Assembly: GCA_964609495.1 (NCBI GenBank)
Contig: CAZSTA010000027.1
Location: 1-26,413 of the forward strand
DNA from: CAZSTA01 sp964609495 [NCBI: uncultured bacterium]
GTDB lineage: Bacteria; CAZSTA01
Length of the DNA: 26,413 nucleotides
Direction: 5' to 3'
A program made the position numbers and the translations under genes. Positions 1 to 7,692 of the stretch are shown here, in pieces. Within the stretch, counting starts at the first letter, position 1; each line of letters begins with the position of its first letter. Below the pieces are notes generated by a model. That model saw only the letters and a program-made list of their open reading frames with translations. It was not told where the DNA came from and made no database searches.

Positions 1-1718
1 GGGAATTTGAGGATAGATTAAAGAAGGTAGTAAACGAGATATGTGGCTCTGGAGATATAATTCTCTTCATCGATGAGCTTCATACCTTGATCGGAGCAGG
101 GGCGGCTGAAGGGGCTATCGATGCCGCTAATATCTTGAAGCCAGCTTTAGCTAGAGGGGAGTTACAAGCAATCGGAGCAACCACTCTGGAGGATTATCGA
201 AAGTATATCGAGAGGGATGCGGCCCTAGAGAGGCGTTTCCAACCAGTGATGGTAAATGAGCCGACTGTAGAGGAGACGATCGAGATCCTGAAGGGATTGA
301 GAGGAAGATATGAGGAACATCATCAGTTGAAGATAAGTGATGAGGCTTTGATATCCTCCGCTAAGCTGGCTGATCGTTATATTACCGATCGTTTCCTTCC
401 CGATAAGGCTATCGATCTGATGGATGAAGCCGCCTCGAAGGTGCGATTGGGGATGTTCTCAGTTCCTCCCGAGGTGAGGGAATTAGAGCAAGAGATAGAG
501 ATTTTGGATAGAAAGAAGGAGGCGGCCATCCATGAGCAGGAGTTCGAGAAGGCGGCTAAGTTTCGAGATAAAGGGATGGAGCTCAGGGAGAAACTAGAGG
601 AGCTCAGGAGTGAGCTCAGTAAAGCTAGTGAATGGGGAGACACGGTAGTTGGAGAGGAGGATATAGCCGAGGTCGTATCGAGTTGGACCGGCATTCCCGT
701 GATTCGCTTGGAGGAAAGTGAGTCGAGGAAGCTGCTCCGCATGGAGAAAGAGTTACATAAGCGGGTCGTTGGACAGGAGGAAGCTATCGTATCCATCTCC
801 AAAGCTGTGCGCCGGGCGAGGGCTGGCTTAAAGGATGCGAAGAGGCCAGTTGGATCATTCATCTTCCTTGGGCCTACGGGAGTTGGGAAAACGGAGTTAG
901 CTAAAGCTTTATCAGAATTTCTCTTTGATGATGAAGATGCGCTTATCAGGTTAGATATGTCGGAATATATGGAGAAACACACCGTCTCCCGTTTAGTTGG
1001 TTCTCCTCCTGGCTATGTTGGATATGAGGAAGGAGGACAACTTACCAAGGCCGTGAGGCGTCATCCCTATTCAGTGGTTCTCTTCGATGAGATCGAGAAG
1101 GCTCACCATGATGTCTTCAACATTCTCCTTCAAATTATGGAGGATGGTCGCCTGACCGATAACCGAGGAAGAACGATTGATTTTAGGCATACTGTTTTAA
1201 TTATGACCTCCAATGCGGGAGCTGAACTTATAGATAAGAATGTATCTATTGGCTTCCAAACTAAGTCAACTGAGAGGAGCAGGGAGGCTGATTATAAGAA
1301 TATGAAGTCGAAGGTGATGGGAGCTTTACACCAAAGCTTCCGCCCAGAATTCTTAAATAGGGTGGATGAGGTAATAGTATTTCACTCTCTAACTAGGGAG
1401 GAATTGCAGGAGATAGTGGAGATACAATTGAAGCGGGTCGAGAGTGAACTGAGGGAGAAAGATATCTTGATAGACGTGAGCGATGAAGCTAAAAAATTAT
1501 TGGCTGAACGAGGGTATGATCCTAAATATGGGGCGAGGCCCCTTCGTCGTGTCATTCAGAAGTTGATAGAGGATGCCTTGGCAGAGGAGGTTCTAAAGGG
1601 AACATTCGGGCCAGGGGATATAGTTTTCGTTGATGCAGAGGATGGAGAGATCGTTTTTGCTAACCGAGGTAAGCTATCCTCAGTGGAGGATTGTGACAAA
1701 GAGGTTATCCACCAGTAG
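1..1718 (+). CDS. clpC: ClpC-type AAA+ unfoldase, 5' end outside window
   Basis: ATP-driven unfoldase that threads substrates into the ClpP protease chamber. The frame is open from base 3 (first codons read EFEDRLKK), so the N-terminal repeat domain and first Walker A are off the left edge. Visible in order: first Walker B ([12 protein letters not shown], about 57-95), the rest of AAA domain 1, a UVR-like coiled segment ([15 protein letters not shown], about 531-575) that marks ClpC rather than ClpB or ClpA, second Walker A (GPTGVGKT, 870-893), second Walker B ([11 protein letters not shown]), and the ClpB-D2-small domain ending [17 protein letters not shown]. The apparent TTG start at 87 is an internal leucine. 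No ctsR or mcsAB can be seen because the upstream side is missing. The family call is firm; ClpE is less likely given the UVR position and length. Confidence 0.96.
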   Translation, partial: EFEDRLKKVVNEICGSGDIILFIDELHTLIGAGAAEGAIDAANILKPALARGELQAIGATTLEDYRKYIERDAALERRFQPVMVNEPTVEETIEILKGLRGRYEEHHQLKISDEALISSAKLADRYITDRFLPDKAIDLMDEAASKVRLGMFSVPPEVRELEQEIEILDRKKEAAIHEQEFEKAAKFRDKGMELREKLEELRSELSKASEWGDTVVGEEDIAEVVSSWTGIPVIRLEESESRKLLRMEKELHKRVVGQEEAIVSISKAVRRARAGLKDAKRPVGSFIFLGPTGVGKTELAKALSEFLFDDEDALIRLDMSEYMEKHTVSRLVGSPPGYVGYEEGGQLTKAVRRHPYSVVLFDEIEKAHHDVFNILLQIMEDGRLTDNRGRTIDFRHTVLIMTSNAGAELIDKNVSIGFQTKSTERSREADYKNMKSKVMGALHQSFRPEFLNRVDEVIVFHSLTREELQEIVEIQLKRVESELREKDILIDVSDEAKKLLAERGYDPKYGARPLRRVIQKLIEDALAEEVLKGTFGPGDIVFVDAEDGEIVFANRGKLSSVEDCDKEVIHQ

Positions 1719-1788
1719 AGAGGGAGAGATTCTTCCCATATTTTTATATAAGGTAAACGGTTTTTTGTTTCAAGAGCTAGGGGATCAC

Positions 1789-1828
1789 TCTATAAGCGGT
1801 CAGTTCTTTATCTCTGACCGCTTATAGA
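1789..1828. terminator. 15-bp perfect hairpin between clpC and radA
   Basis: The arms at 1789-1803 and 1814-1828 are perfectly complementary (core CTATAAGCGGTCAG) around a 10-nt T-rich loop. It lies 70 bases after the clpC stop and ends 6 bases before the radA SD. No T-run follows it on the plus strand, so it is not a textbook intrinsic terminator. It could attenuate read-through, protect a processed 3' end, or control access to the radA ribosome site. Confidence 0.6.
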
Positions 1829-1847
1829 ATATTTGAGGAGATAATAA

Positions 1848-3203
1848 TTGGCCAGAAGTAAAGTTATATATCGTTGTTCCGAGTGTGGCTATGAATCTAT
1901 AGGCTGGTTGGGACGCTGTCCTGATTGCGGTAGCTGGAATACCTTCGAGGAGAAGCCACGAGAGGTCAAAAGGGGTAATATAGGCGAAGGTAGCAATCAG
2001 CCAGTACCTATCAGTAAAGTTCAAGCTGATTCGCGGAATAGATACTTAACCTCCTTAAGCGAGTTCGATCGGGTGTTAGGAGGAGGTATAGTTCCAGGCT
2101 CGTTGATTCTAATCGGAGGAGATCCTGGGATAGGTAAATCTACTCTTCTGCTACAGGTATCAGATAAATTAAGCAAAAGATATAGTCCTGTTCTCTACGT
2201 CTCAGGCGAGGAATCTGCTCAGCAAACTAAGTTGAGAGGGATAAGGTTATCAATCTTATCCGAGAAGCTCTATGTTATGGCTGAGACAGATATTCGGATT
2301 ATAGGGAATGCTATTATCTCCCTGAATCCCAAGGTGGTCGTGATCGATTCGATCCAATCCGTTTATGATCCTGATTTATCATCGAGTCCGGGGAGTGTGA
2401 GTCAGGTTAGAGGGTGCACTAGCAGGTTGATGGCTTATGCGAAGAATAATAATATCTCCATATTCATAGTTGGGCATGTGACGAAGGAGGGGATTATAGC
2501 AGGTCCTCGTCTGGTAGAACATATAGTAGATGCGGTTCTATACTTCGAGGGTGATCGACATTATATATATAGAATCTTGAGAGCTGTTAAGAATCGCTTC
2601 GGTTCTTCTAATGAGATCGGTTTATTTGAGATGAGGGAGCAAGGATTAGTTGAGGTCCCTAATCCCTCTCAGATCTTCCTAGCTGAGAGACCTGAGCAAG
2701 TTTCGGGTTCAGTAGTAGTTTCTAGCTTAGAGGGAACTCGACCTCTACTGGTGGAGATCCAAGCGTTGGTAAGCACCGCTAGTTTTACCTCCCCTCGCCG
2801 AATGACCACCGGGGTAGATTATAATCGAATATGCTTGATATTAGCGGTATTAGAGAAGCGGGTGGGGTTATCTATTGCCGATCAGGATGTATATGTGAAT
2901 GTTGCCGGGGGAATGAGGATAGATGAACCTGCGGCAGATCTTGGGGCGGCGGTAGCTATAGCTTCCAGCTTCAAGGATATGATGGTCGATCCAGAGGTTG
3001 TCCTTTGCGGTGAGGTAGGATTGGCTGGAGAGGTGCGAGCGGTAGGACAAGTGGAGAAGCGGATAAGGGAAGCTGTCAAGCTGGGCTTCCGTAGATGCAT
3101 AATCTCTGAGGGTAATATGAAGGGGTTAAACTTGGATGATGGTATTCAGGTGTTGGGAGTTAAAAATGTCCAGCAGGCTTTGGAATATGCGCTGCTTGAT
3201 TGA
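1848..3203 (+). CDS. radA: DNA recombination/repair protein RadA (Sms)
   Basis: RadA is a RecA-like, DnaB-type ATPase that drives branch migration of recombination intermediates in the cytoplasm. All hallmarks are present in 451 aa, the normal length: a four-cysteine zinc finger (C10, C13, C24, C27), Walker A GGDPGIGKST (90-99), Walker B VVVIDSIQSVY (164-174), the RadA-specific KNRFG motif (249-253), and a C-terminal Lon-protease-like domain from about 280 (GGMRIDEPAADLG). The start is TTG at 1848, supported by GAGGAG at 1835-1840. It follows clpC on the same strand, the common Firmicutes arrangement, and is followed closely by the PIN-TRAM gene. Confidence 0.97.
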   Translation: MARSKVIYRCSECGYESIGWLGRCPDCGSWNTFEEKPREVKRGNIGEGSNQPVPISKVQADSRNRYLTSLSEFDRVLGGGIVPGSLILIGGDPGIGKSTLLLQVSDKLSKRYSPVLYVSGEESAQQTKLRGIRLSILSEKLYVMAETDIRIIGNAIISLNPKVVVIDSIQSVYDPDLSSSPGSVSQVRGCTSRLMAYAKNNNISIFIVGHVTKEGIIAGPRLVEHIVDAVLYFEGDRHYIYRILRAVKNRFGSSNEIGLFEMREQGLVEVPNPSQIFLAERPEQVSGSVVVSSLEGTRPLLVEIQALVSTASFTSPRRMTTGVDYNRICLILAVLEKRVGLSIADQDVYVNVAGGMRIDEPAADLGAAVAIASSFKDMMVDPEVVLCGEVGLAGEVRAVGQVEKRIREAVKLGFRRCIISEGNMKGLNLDDGIQVLGVKNVQQALEYALLD

Positions 3204-3249
3204 TATATTTTAAAAAATTAAGATTGGAAAGGAGGTGTTAACAAACGAT

Positions 3250-4320
3250 ATGAGTAAACGATTTCTTAAGATCTTCCTTGTGCTTTTAGGGGTAGTCCTA
3301 ATCTTCAAGGTCTCCAGTTCCCAACTTGTAACTCAGTATCTTCCCTCTCCGCCAGGAACGTTTTATTTTTTGATTCAGTTGGGATTCATTATAGTTGGTG
3401 GGCTGTTTGGTTATCTTATAGCTCTTCTACTTATCTCGGAGATGTCCAGAATATCAGAGGCGATGGAAAATGGGATCCGAAATACCTCTCCTGGTGAATT
3501 AGCGGCTGGTGGTTTAGGAATGCTAGCTGGGTTGCTCATCGCTTTTATCCTCTCCCGAATGTTGTTATTTCTAGGGGAGTCCGGGAGATATTTATCCTTA
3601 CTTTTAGCTTTGATATTCTCCTATCTAGGATTTATAGTTGGAAGTAGAGAGGGAGAGATTCTGATCAGTATTGGGCGGAGACGCGCTGTTTCAGACAAGA
3701 CGTCAACCGAGGCCGAAGCCTATTCTAAGATCTTAGATACCAGTGTCATTATAGATGGGAGGATAGCGGATGTCTATCAGACTGGCTTCGTCGAGGGAAA
3801 CATTATAATACCTAGATTCGTCCTTCAAGAGTTACAGCATATCGCTGATTCCTCGGATACCTTGAAGAGAAGCAGGGGAAGACGCGGGTTGGATATCTTG
3901 AATCGAATGAGGAAGACCGGGGATTCACAGGTCAAGATAAGTGAGCAGGACTTCGAGGAGATTCGGGAGGTAGATGCTAAGTTAGTGAAGTTGGCAAAAG
4001 TTATCAATGCCAAGATCGTAACTAATGATTATAACCTCAATAAGGTGGCGGAATTACAAGGGATAAAGGTATTAAATGTAAATGAGTTGGCGAATGCGGT
4101 AAAGCCTTTGGTCCTTCCCAGTGAAGAGATGGTAGTTCACGTTCTGAAGGAAGGTAAAGAGGCTAACCAAGGGGTGGCCTACTTGGATGATGGCACTATG
4201 GTTGTCATTGATGATGGGAAGAGATATATTGGAGAAACTATAGATGTGGTTGTGACCAGTGTTCTCCAGACTACTGCTGGTAGAATGGTATTCGCTCGAG
4301 TTGGACCTGATGAGATATAG
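3250..4320 (+). CDS. Membrane PIN-TRAM protein, YacL/PilT-like
   Basis: Putative membrane-tethered nuclease of the YacL family. The 356 aa contain a hydrophobic N-terminal part with about four membrane segments (roughly residues 5-22, 38-64, 84-107, 114-131). A PIN domain at about 160-285 has acidic residues D163 (ILDTS), E194, D242 and D260 (VTND). A TRAM RNA-binding domain follows at about 288-350. I chose ATG 3250: the in-frame GTG at 3235 lies inside the AAAGGAGGT ribosome site (3228-3236) and so cannot be served by it. In Bacillus yacL sits after radA and disA; here disA is absent and the gene follows radA directly. The substrate RNA is not known from sequence. Confidence 0.9.
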   Translation: MSKRFLKIFLVLLGVVLIFKVSSSQLVTQYLPSPPGTFYFLIQLGFIIVGGLFGYLIALLLISEMSRISEAMENGIRNTSPGELAAGGLGMLAGLLIAFILSRMLLFLGESGRYLSLLLALIFSYLGFIVGSREGEILISIGRRRAVSDKTSTEAEAYSKILDTSVIIDGRIADVYQTGFVEGNIIIPRFVLQELQHIADSSDTLKRSRGRRGLDILNRMRKTGDSQVKISEQDFEEIREVDAKLVKLAKVINAKIVTNDYNLNKVAELQGIKVLNVNELANAVKPLVLPSEEMVVHVLKEGKEANQGVAYLDDGTMVVIDDGKRYIGETIDVVVTSVLQTTAGRMVFARVGPDEI

Positions 4321-4364
4321 GATATTAGTTGATACTAAGCGAAAAATCGATAGGGAGGTATAAT

Positions 4365-5459
4365 ATGGGCGGTCAGGGTTACATGCCGGACGAGTTACCT
4401 ATCCCCGATATCCTGGAGTATAAACCGGTCTCTTTATTGAAGGTTCGGGAGACGAGAGTGGAGAAGGCGAGATATCCAGCTATTGATATCCATAATCATC
4501 TTCTCTTTGAACCTGATAGATCGGCAGAGCAGTATTTGGAGATTATGAACTCTGCTGGGGTGGAGCGAATATTAGATTTAACCGGTAATCTGATATTCAA
4601 GGGAAGTTTGGCTAGGCGGGCTGTAGATAAAGGCTCGGTTCAGGAGACTCAGAAGGAATTCGCTTTCAAATATCCTGATCGCTTCTCCTTCCTTACTATG
4701 TCCGATCTAGCTCCTAGGGAGGAGGGAAATCCGAAGATCGATGCCGATTTTGGGGAGAGAGCGGCCGCAGAATTGGAGGAGGATGTAAAGAGGTCTGCAA
4801 AGGGATTGAAAGTTCTGAAGGATCTCGGTTTGCGGATCAAGGACTCCGAGGGAAAGCTAGTTCCAGTCGATGATCCTCGTTTAGATCCACTTTGGGAGAA
4901 GTGTGCCGAATTAGAAGTTCCAGTGCTGATCCACACTGCCGATCCCGATTCCTTCTTCAGCATTCCCCCTGATAGATTTAACGAGGAAGTCAAAGAGTTG
5001 ATAGCTCATCCCGATTGGAGCTTCTCTGGGCCAGAATTTCCCAATAAGGAGGCTCTGCTTCAACAGAGGGATAATCTCCTTCGCAATCATCCCCAAACTA
5101 TATTCGTTGGAGCGCATCTCGGTTCTATGTCCAATGATCTCGCTAGTCTTGGGAGAACTTTGGATGAATATCCCAACTTCTTCGTTGATACCTCAGCTAG
5201 GGGGAGATATATTGGTCGTCAGCCTCGCACTGCAAGGGAATTCTTCCTCAAATATCGAGATAGAATCTTATTTGGAACAGATTCATCCCCCAATGTTGAT
5301 ACCTATCGCATTTGGTGGAGATTATTGGAGACCGAGGACGAATATTTCGATCCTCCGGAGGCTGATTATATCTTCTGGAAGGCTTATGGGTTGGGTTTGC
5401 CTGATGAGGTATTAAGGAAGGTTTATCGTGATAATGCGATGAGGATTTTCGGATTTTGA
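4365..5459 (+). CDS. Amidohydrolase-2 family metal-dependent hydrolase
   Basis: A 364-aa TIM-barrel hydrolase of the amidohydrolase superfamily (Amidohydro_2 type). The metal and catalytic positions are all present: HxH at H43/H45 (DIHNHLLFEP), H190 (VPVLIHTADP), H251 (FVGAHLGS) and D306 (LFGTDSS). Family members include decarboxylases and lactonases, so the substrate cannot be told. ATG 4365 follows GGGAGG (4353-4358) at 6-nt spacing; the upstream TTG at 4329 has no ribosome site. It is probably the last gene of the clpC-radA-PIN-TRAM run, 44 bases after the previous stop. Its final codons (AMRIFGF) are the source of a near-identical repeat found 925 bases downstream. Confidence 0.85.
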   Translation: MGGQGYMPDELPIPDILEYKPVSLLKVRETRVEKARYPAIDIHNHLLFEPDRSAEQYLEIMNSAGVERILDLTGNLIFKGSLARRAVDKGSVQETQKEFAFKYPDRFSFLTMSDLAPREEGNPKIDADFGERAAAELEEDVKRSAKGLKVLKDLGLRIKDSEGKLVPVDDPRLDPLWEKCAELEVPVLIHTADPDSFFSIPPDRFNEEVKELIAHPDWSFSGPEFPNKEALLQQRDNLLRNHPQTIFVGAHLGSMSNDLASLGRTLDEYPNFFVDTSARGRYIGRQPRTAREFFLKYRDRILFGTDSSPNVDTYRIWWRLLETEDEYFDPPEADYIFWKAYGLGLPDEVLRKVYRDNAMRIFGF

Positions 5460-5464
5460 TCTTC
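5440..5464. repeat. Direct repeat, left copy, at amidohydrolase 3' end
   Basis: These 25 bases begin TGAGGATTTT and end TTTTGATCTTC. They cover the last codons and stop of the amidohydrolase gene plus the next 5 bases. The copy at 6365-6389 differs only at the 11th and 12th positions (CG here, TA there). Confidence 0.85.
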
Positions 5465-5486
5465 TGAGTTAGAATATAAACATATC

Positions 5487-5927
5487 TTATTTAAGTGGAT
5501 TTACAATTTGGAGATTTTCACGTCTAGCTGCTTCTAAAAGCCTGTTATCTGAGCAAATAAAAGTGAGATCCATATTTAACTCGTCTTGAAAAACTAGAGC
5601 TGATGCTAGATGAATGGCATCGAAGCCCCTCAAAGGATAATTTTCAATTAATCCCTCTGTTCGGTTTATAATATCATCAGTAAGCTCAATAACCACATAG
5701 AAATTTGACCAGTCATTTTTGAACCCTGCTAGTACTCTCTGATAATCATCCATAGATAGCATCCCTTCCCTTCTCTTCCTCATCAAAGCGGATATGATCT
5801 CAGCATACGCTATTTTCGAGACAACAATAATAGAAGAATTTATAATCAGTTCTTGAACTATCTTTGTTCCAAGCTCTCGGTAGTAACGTTTAACTAAGGC
5901 ACTAGTATCTAAATATACTAATTTCAT
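5487..5927 (-). CDS. VapC-like PIN-domain toxin
   Basis: A 146-aa PIN ribonuclease of the VapC type, which typically cleaves tRNA or rRNA when freed from its antitoxin. The catalytic acidic residues are in the expected places: D7 (VYLDTSALVKRYY), E43 (IAYAEIISAL), D103 (RGFDAIHLASAL) and D127 (ICSDNRLLEAA). Its ATG overlaps the stop of the upstream small gene by ATGA, so translation is coupled. It is convergent with the amidohydrolase, with 27 bases between stops and no clear terminator there. Confidence 0.88.
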   Translation of the reverse strand: MKLVYLDTSALVKRYYRELGTKIVQELIINSSIIVVSKIAYAEIISALMRKRREGMLSMDDYQRVLAGFKNDWSNFYVVIELTDDIINRTEGLIENYPLRGFDAIHLASALVFQDELNMDLTFICSDNRLLEAARRENLQIVNPLK

Positions 5928-6157
5928 CTTCTATCCTCGATGATTATCTCAGATAGAGATTTGCCTCTACCCTCCACAGGTTCAAATTCCCTCCTCAAAA
6001 TCTTATCTGGCACCTTAATAATCCCTCTAGCTGCGATCGCCAAAAGTTTCTTTTCCACTTCTCTCATACGTGATCCTCTCAATACACTCAAAAGCCATCC
6101 CAGTTCCTGTTCATCCATTTCCTCAATTTCCCTCAATAGTTCATCTTTAACATTCAT
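5924..6157 (-). CDS. Putative antitoxin partner of the PIN toxin
   Basis: A 77-aa protein directly upstream of the PIN toxin with a 4-base overlap, the standard antitoxin position. The N-terminal half is an acidic helix (LLREIEEMDEQELGWLLSVL) that resembles DUF2281-type antitoxin starts. The C-terminal tail (EGRGKSLSEIIIEDRR) looks like a VapB-style toxin-binding tail. No clear AbrB or ribbon-helix-helix DNA-binding domain is visible. ATG 6157 has GGTGA five bases upstream; the in-frame GTGs at 6166-6169 would lack a ribosome site. The role rests mainly on context and size. Confidence 0.7.
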   Translation of the reverse strand: MNVKDELLREIEEMDEQELGWLLSVLRGSRMREVEKKLLAIAARGIIKVPDKILRREFEPVEGRGKSLSEIIIEDRR

Positions 6158-6250
6158 ATTATTCACCACTATGAATTAATCCTTAGTTTTATCCTCTAAG
6201 AACCTCTTTCTTTGATAAAGGATATAAACAACAGCACTTCCCTAAATCTT

Positions 6251-6279
6251 AGTATAACATAAATCAATGGACTTTTCAA
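6251..6279 (-). promoter_or_regulatory. Sigma-70-type promoter of the toxin-antitoxin module
   Basis: On the minus strand, TTGAAA (6274-6279) is followed after exactly 17 bases by TATACT (6251-6256). Predicted transcription start is near 6244, giving a leader of about 87 bases to the antitoxin ATG. No obvious palindromic operator overlaps it. Confidence 0.7.
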
Positions 6280-6364
6280 TAGACAATCTTTTGATAGTAG
6301 CATATAAAATCGGGGATCTACTAGGCAGATAATCTCCTGTCCAAATAATCATCCTACTCTTCAT

Positions 6365-6389
6365 TGAGGATTTTTAGATTTTGATCTTC
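6365..6389. repeat. Direct repeat, right copy, beyond the TA module
   Basis: It matches 23 of 25 bases of 5440-5464. It lies in non-coding sequence between the TA promoter and the HD-hydrolase gene. Read on the plus strand in the amidohydrolase frame it gives LRIFRF-stop, a copy of the amidohydrolase C-terminal codons. The matching upstream frame closes within about 10 codons, so only the last few codons were carried over. The remainder of 6170-6461 holds the TA promoter and nothing else I can identify. Confidence 0.85.
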
Positions 6390-6461
6390 ATTTGGAAATC
6401 TGGAGATAAATAAAGGGTATGAGGATTAGAGAATCGCATACTTAGAAGTTACTGGGATATT

Positions 6462-7046
6462 TTACCCTCCTTCTTCCAAACTTTCTATCTGTTCTCGTAT
6501 TCTCTGGGCAAGAGATGGATAGTATTCATCAGCTAAGGGTAGATATAACTTTTTAGTCTCAGTGATATATCTCCTTCTCTTGCCAGGGATGGGGGATTTA
6601 TCGAGTTCCAATAGATTCTGCAAGCGATCGACTAGCTTAATCAAAATTACGTCTTTTCCTGCTTTAATAATCTGATTCAAATAAGCTTTATTTTTCTTAT
6701 TTCTACTTAAGAAAATCTTAGAGGGCTTAGTTAAAGCTTCGACTTTATCCACTATCTTGCCTGCTAAGAGATCGTTGATTTGCAGTTTGATCGGACTATC
6801 CTCTAATACATCATGTAACAATGCTACCGCTATGAGATCGGGATCATATATCTTGCACTCATCTATTAAAAAATTGGCTACTTTGAGGGGATGGTTGAAG
6901 TATGCCTCCCCGTGATCTCGCTTCTGATTTCTATGCACCTCCTCAGCTAATTCATAAGCTTTTGCCAGGGAGGTCATAGCCACGTTTGGATTCCTTGAAC
7001 GCAATTTGGATAGGAGATCCTTTAAAGATATCACATAATAGGACAT
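6462..7046 (-). CDS. Stand-alone RelA/SpoT-type HD hydrolase
   Basis: A 194-aa protein consisting only of the HD hydrolase domain of the Rel/SpoT family, so it resembles small alarmone hydrolases (Mesh1 type) that remove pyrophosphate from (p)ppGpp. Conserved positions: H38 (EEVHRNQKRD), N51-H52-P53, H78-D79 with E82-D83 (ALLHDVLED), D140 in KLVDRLQNL, and the downstream ETKKLYLPLAD helix. The family's DRLHN reads DRLQN here; the metal-binding set H38, H78, D79, D140 is intact. There is no synthetase, TGS or ACT domain. ATG 7046 follows AAGGAA. It could act on another nucleotide, so the alarmone role is a family-based inference. Confidence 0.82.
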   Translation of the reverse strand: MSYYVISLKDLLSKLRSRNPNVAMTSLAKAYELAEEVHRNQKRDHGEAYFNHPLKVANFLIDECKIYDPDLIAVALLHDVLEDSPIKLQINDLLAGKIVDKVEALTKPSKIFLSRNKKNKAYLNQIIKAGKDVILIKLVDRLQNLLELDKSPIPGKRRRYITETKKLYLPLADEYYPSLAQRIREQIESLEEGG

Positions 7047-7060
7047 ATTCGATTCCTTAA

Positions 7061-7111
7061 AAAAGGAAACTTTTTAACCTTGAGTCCTATTGGAAGCAAA
7101 AGTTTCCTTTT
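7061..7111 (-). terminator. 14-bp inverted repeat ending the hom-thrC operon
   Basis: AAAAGGAAACTTTT (7061-7074) and its exact complement (7098-7111) flank a 23-nt loop in the 74-base gap after the acyltransferase stop. On the minus strand the downstream arm runs into six Ts (7059-7064), as in an intrinsic terminator, although the stem is AT-rich. It lies just before the HD-hydrolase SD, so it could instead be a regulatory dyad for that gene. Confidence 0.55.
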
Positions 7112-7120
7112 ATCTGATAT

Positions 7121-7681
7121 TCACTTCAGATGTTTTATCACCCTAGCAGGAACTCCTACGGCTACGGAGAAGGGGGGGATATCCTTATTAACTACTGCTC
7201 CTGCTCCGATAACACAAGCCTCGCCGATATTCACTCCGGGCAGGATGATAGAGCCTGCGCCTATCCAAGTTCCTTTTCCAATAGTTATCCCTCCTGCATT
7301 TCGGGGGTAATACTTCCGCAGGGGCATTCTTCCTGGATCGGAGTGAGTCAAGAAGGTCACCTGAGCAGAGATAGAACAGCTCTCTCCGATGCTTATCGAT
7401 TCCACCAGATCGAAGAGATCACAACGACCGATATAACAATCATTAGCTATCCTCAGATTCGAGTAATCGTTAGTTACCACAGCATTATCCAAGATAATCC
7501 CCGCGGATAAATTAACTCGATCGCCTATCTTAGCTCCGAAGCTTCTTAGGAGCGGAGCAAGATGTCTTTTAGGGATGTTGGATAAGCGAAGGCTGACTCC
7601 ATCTATCCCATATAGGAGATAGGTGATTCTCAGGGAGAGGTAAAGCCAAGGATACATAATGCAATTTCGAATAAGGAACAA
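7121..7681 (-). CDS. Hexapeptide-repeat acyltransferase
   Basis: A 186-aa left-handed beta-helix transferase that moves an acetyl or other acyl group onto a sugar or amino acid. Hexapeptide rungs (I/V-G-x-x-x) run through the C-terminal two thirds, e.g. ISIGESCSISAQV, ITIGKGTWIGAGSIILPGV, CVIGAGAVVNKDIPP, ending with the usual VAVGVPARVIK. TTG 7681 is preferred because GGAGG lies 5-9 bases upstream, immediately after the thrC stop, so the two genes are translationally coupled. Longer versions of the frame overlap thrC and show no family resemblance there. The operon position suggests an amino-acid-derived or envelope substrate, but none can be named. Confidence 0.85.
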   Translation of the reverse strand: MFLIRNCIMYPWLYLSLRITYLLYGIDGVSLRLSNIPKRHLAPLLRSFGAKIGDRVNLSAGIILDNAVVTNDYSNLRIANDCYIGRCDLFDLVESISIGESCSISAQVTFLTHSDPGRMPLRKYYPRNAGGITIGKGTWIGAGSIILPGVNIGEACVIGAGAVVNKDIPPFSVAVGVPARVIKHLK

Positions 7682-7692
7682 TTTTACCTCCT

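Noticed and set aside
377-982. 201-codon open frame on the minus strand inside clpC
   Set aside because: It is serine-rich and low in complexity, antisense to a well-supported ClpC frame, with no family motif or ribosome site.
3235-3249. GTG start for the PIN-TRAM gene
   Set aside because: The GTG lies inside the GGAGGTG ribosome site itself, so ATG 3250 is the workable start.
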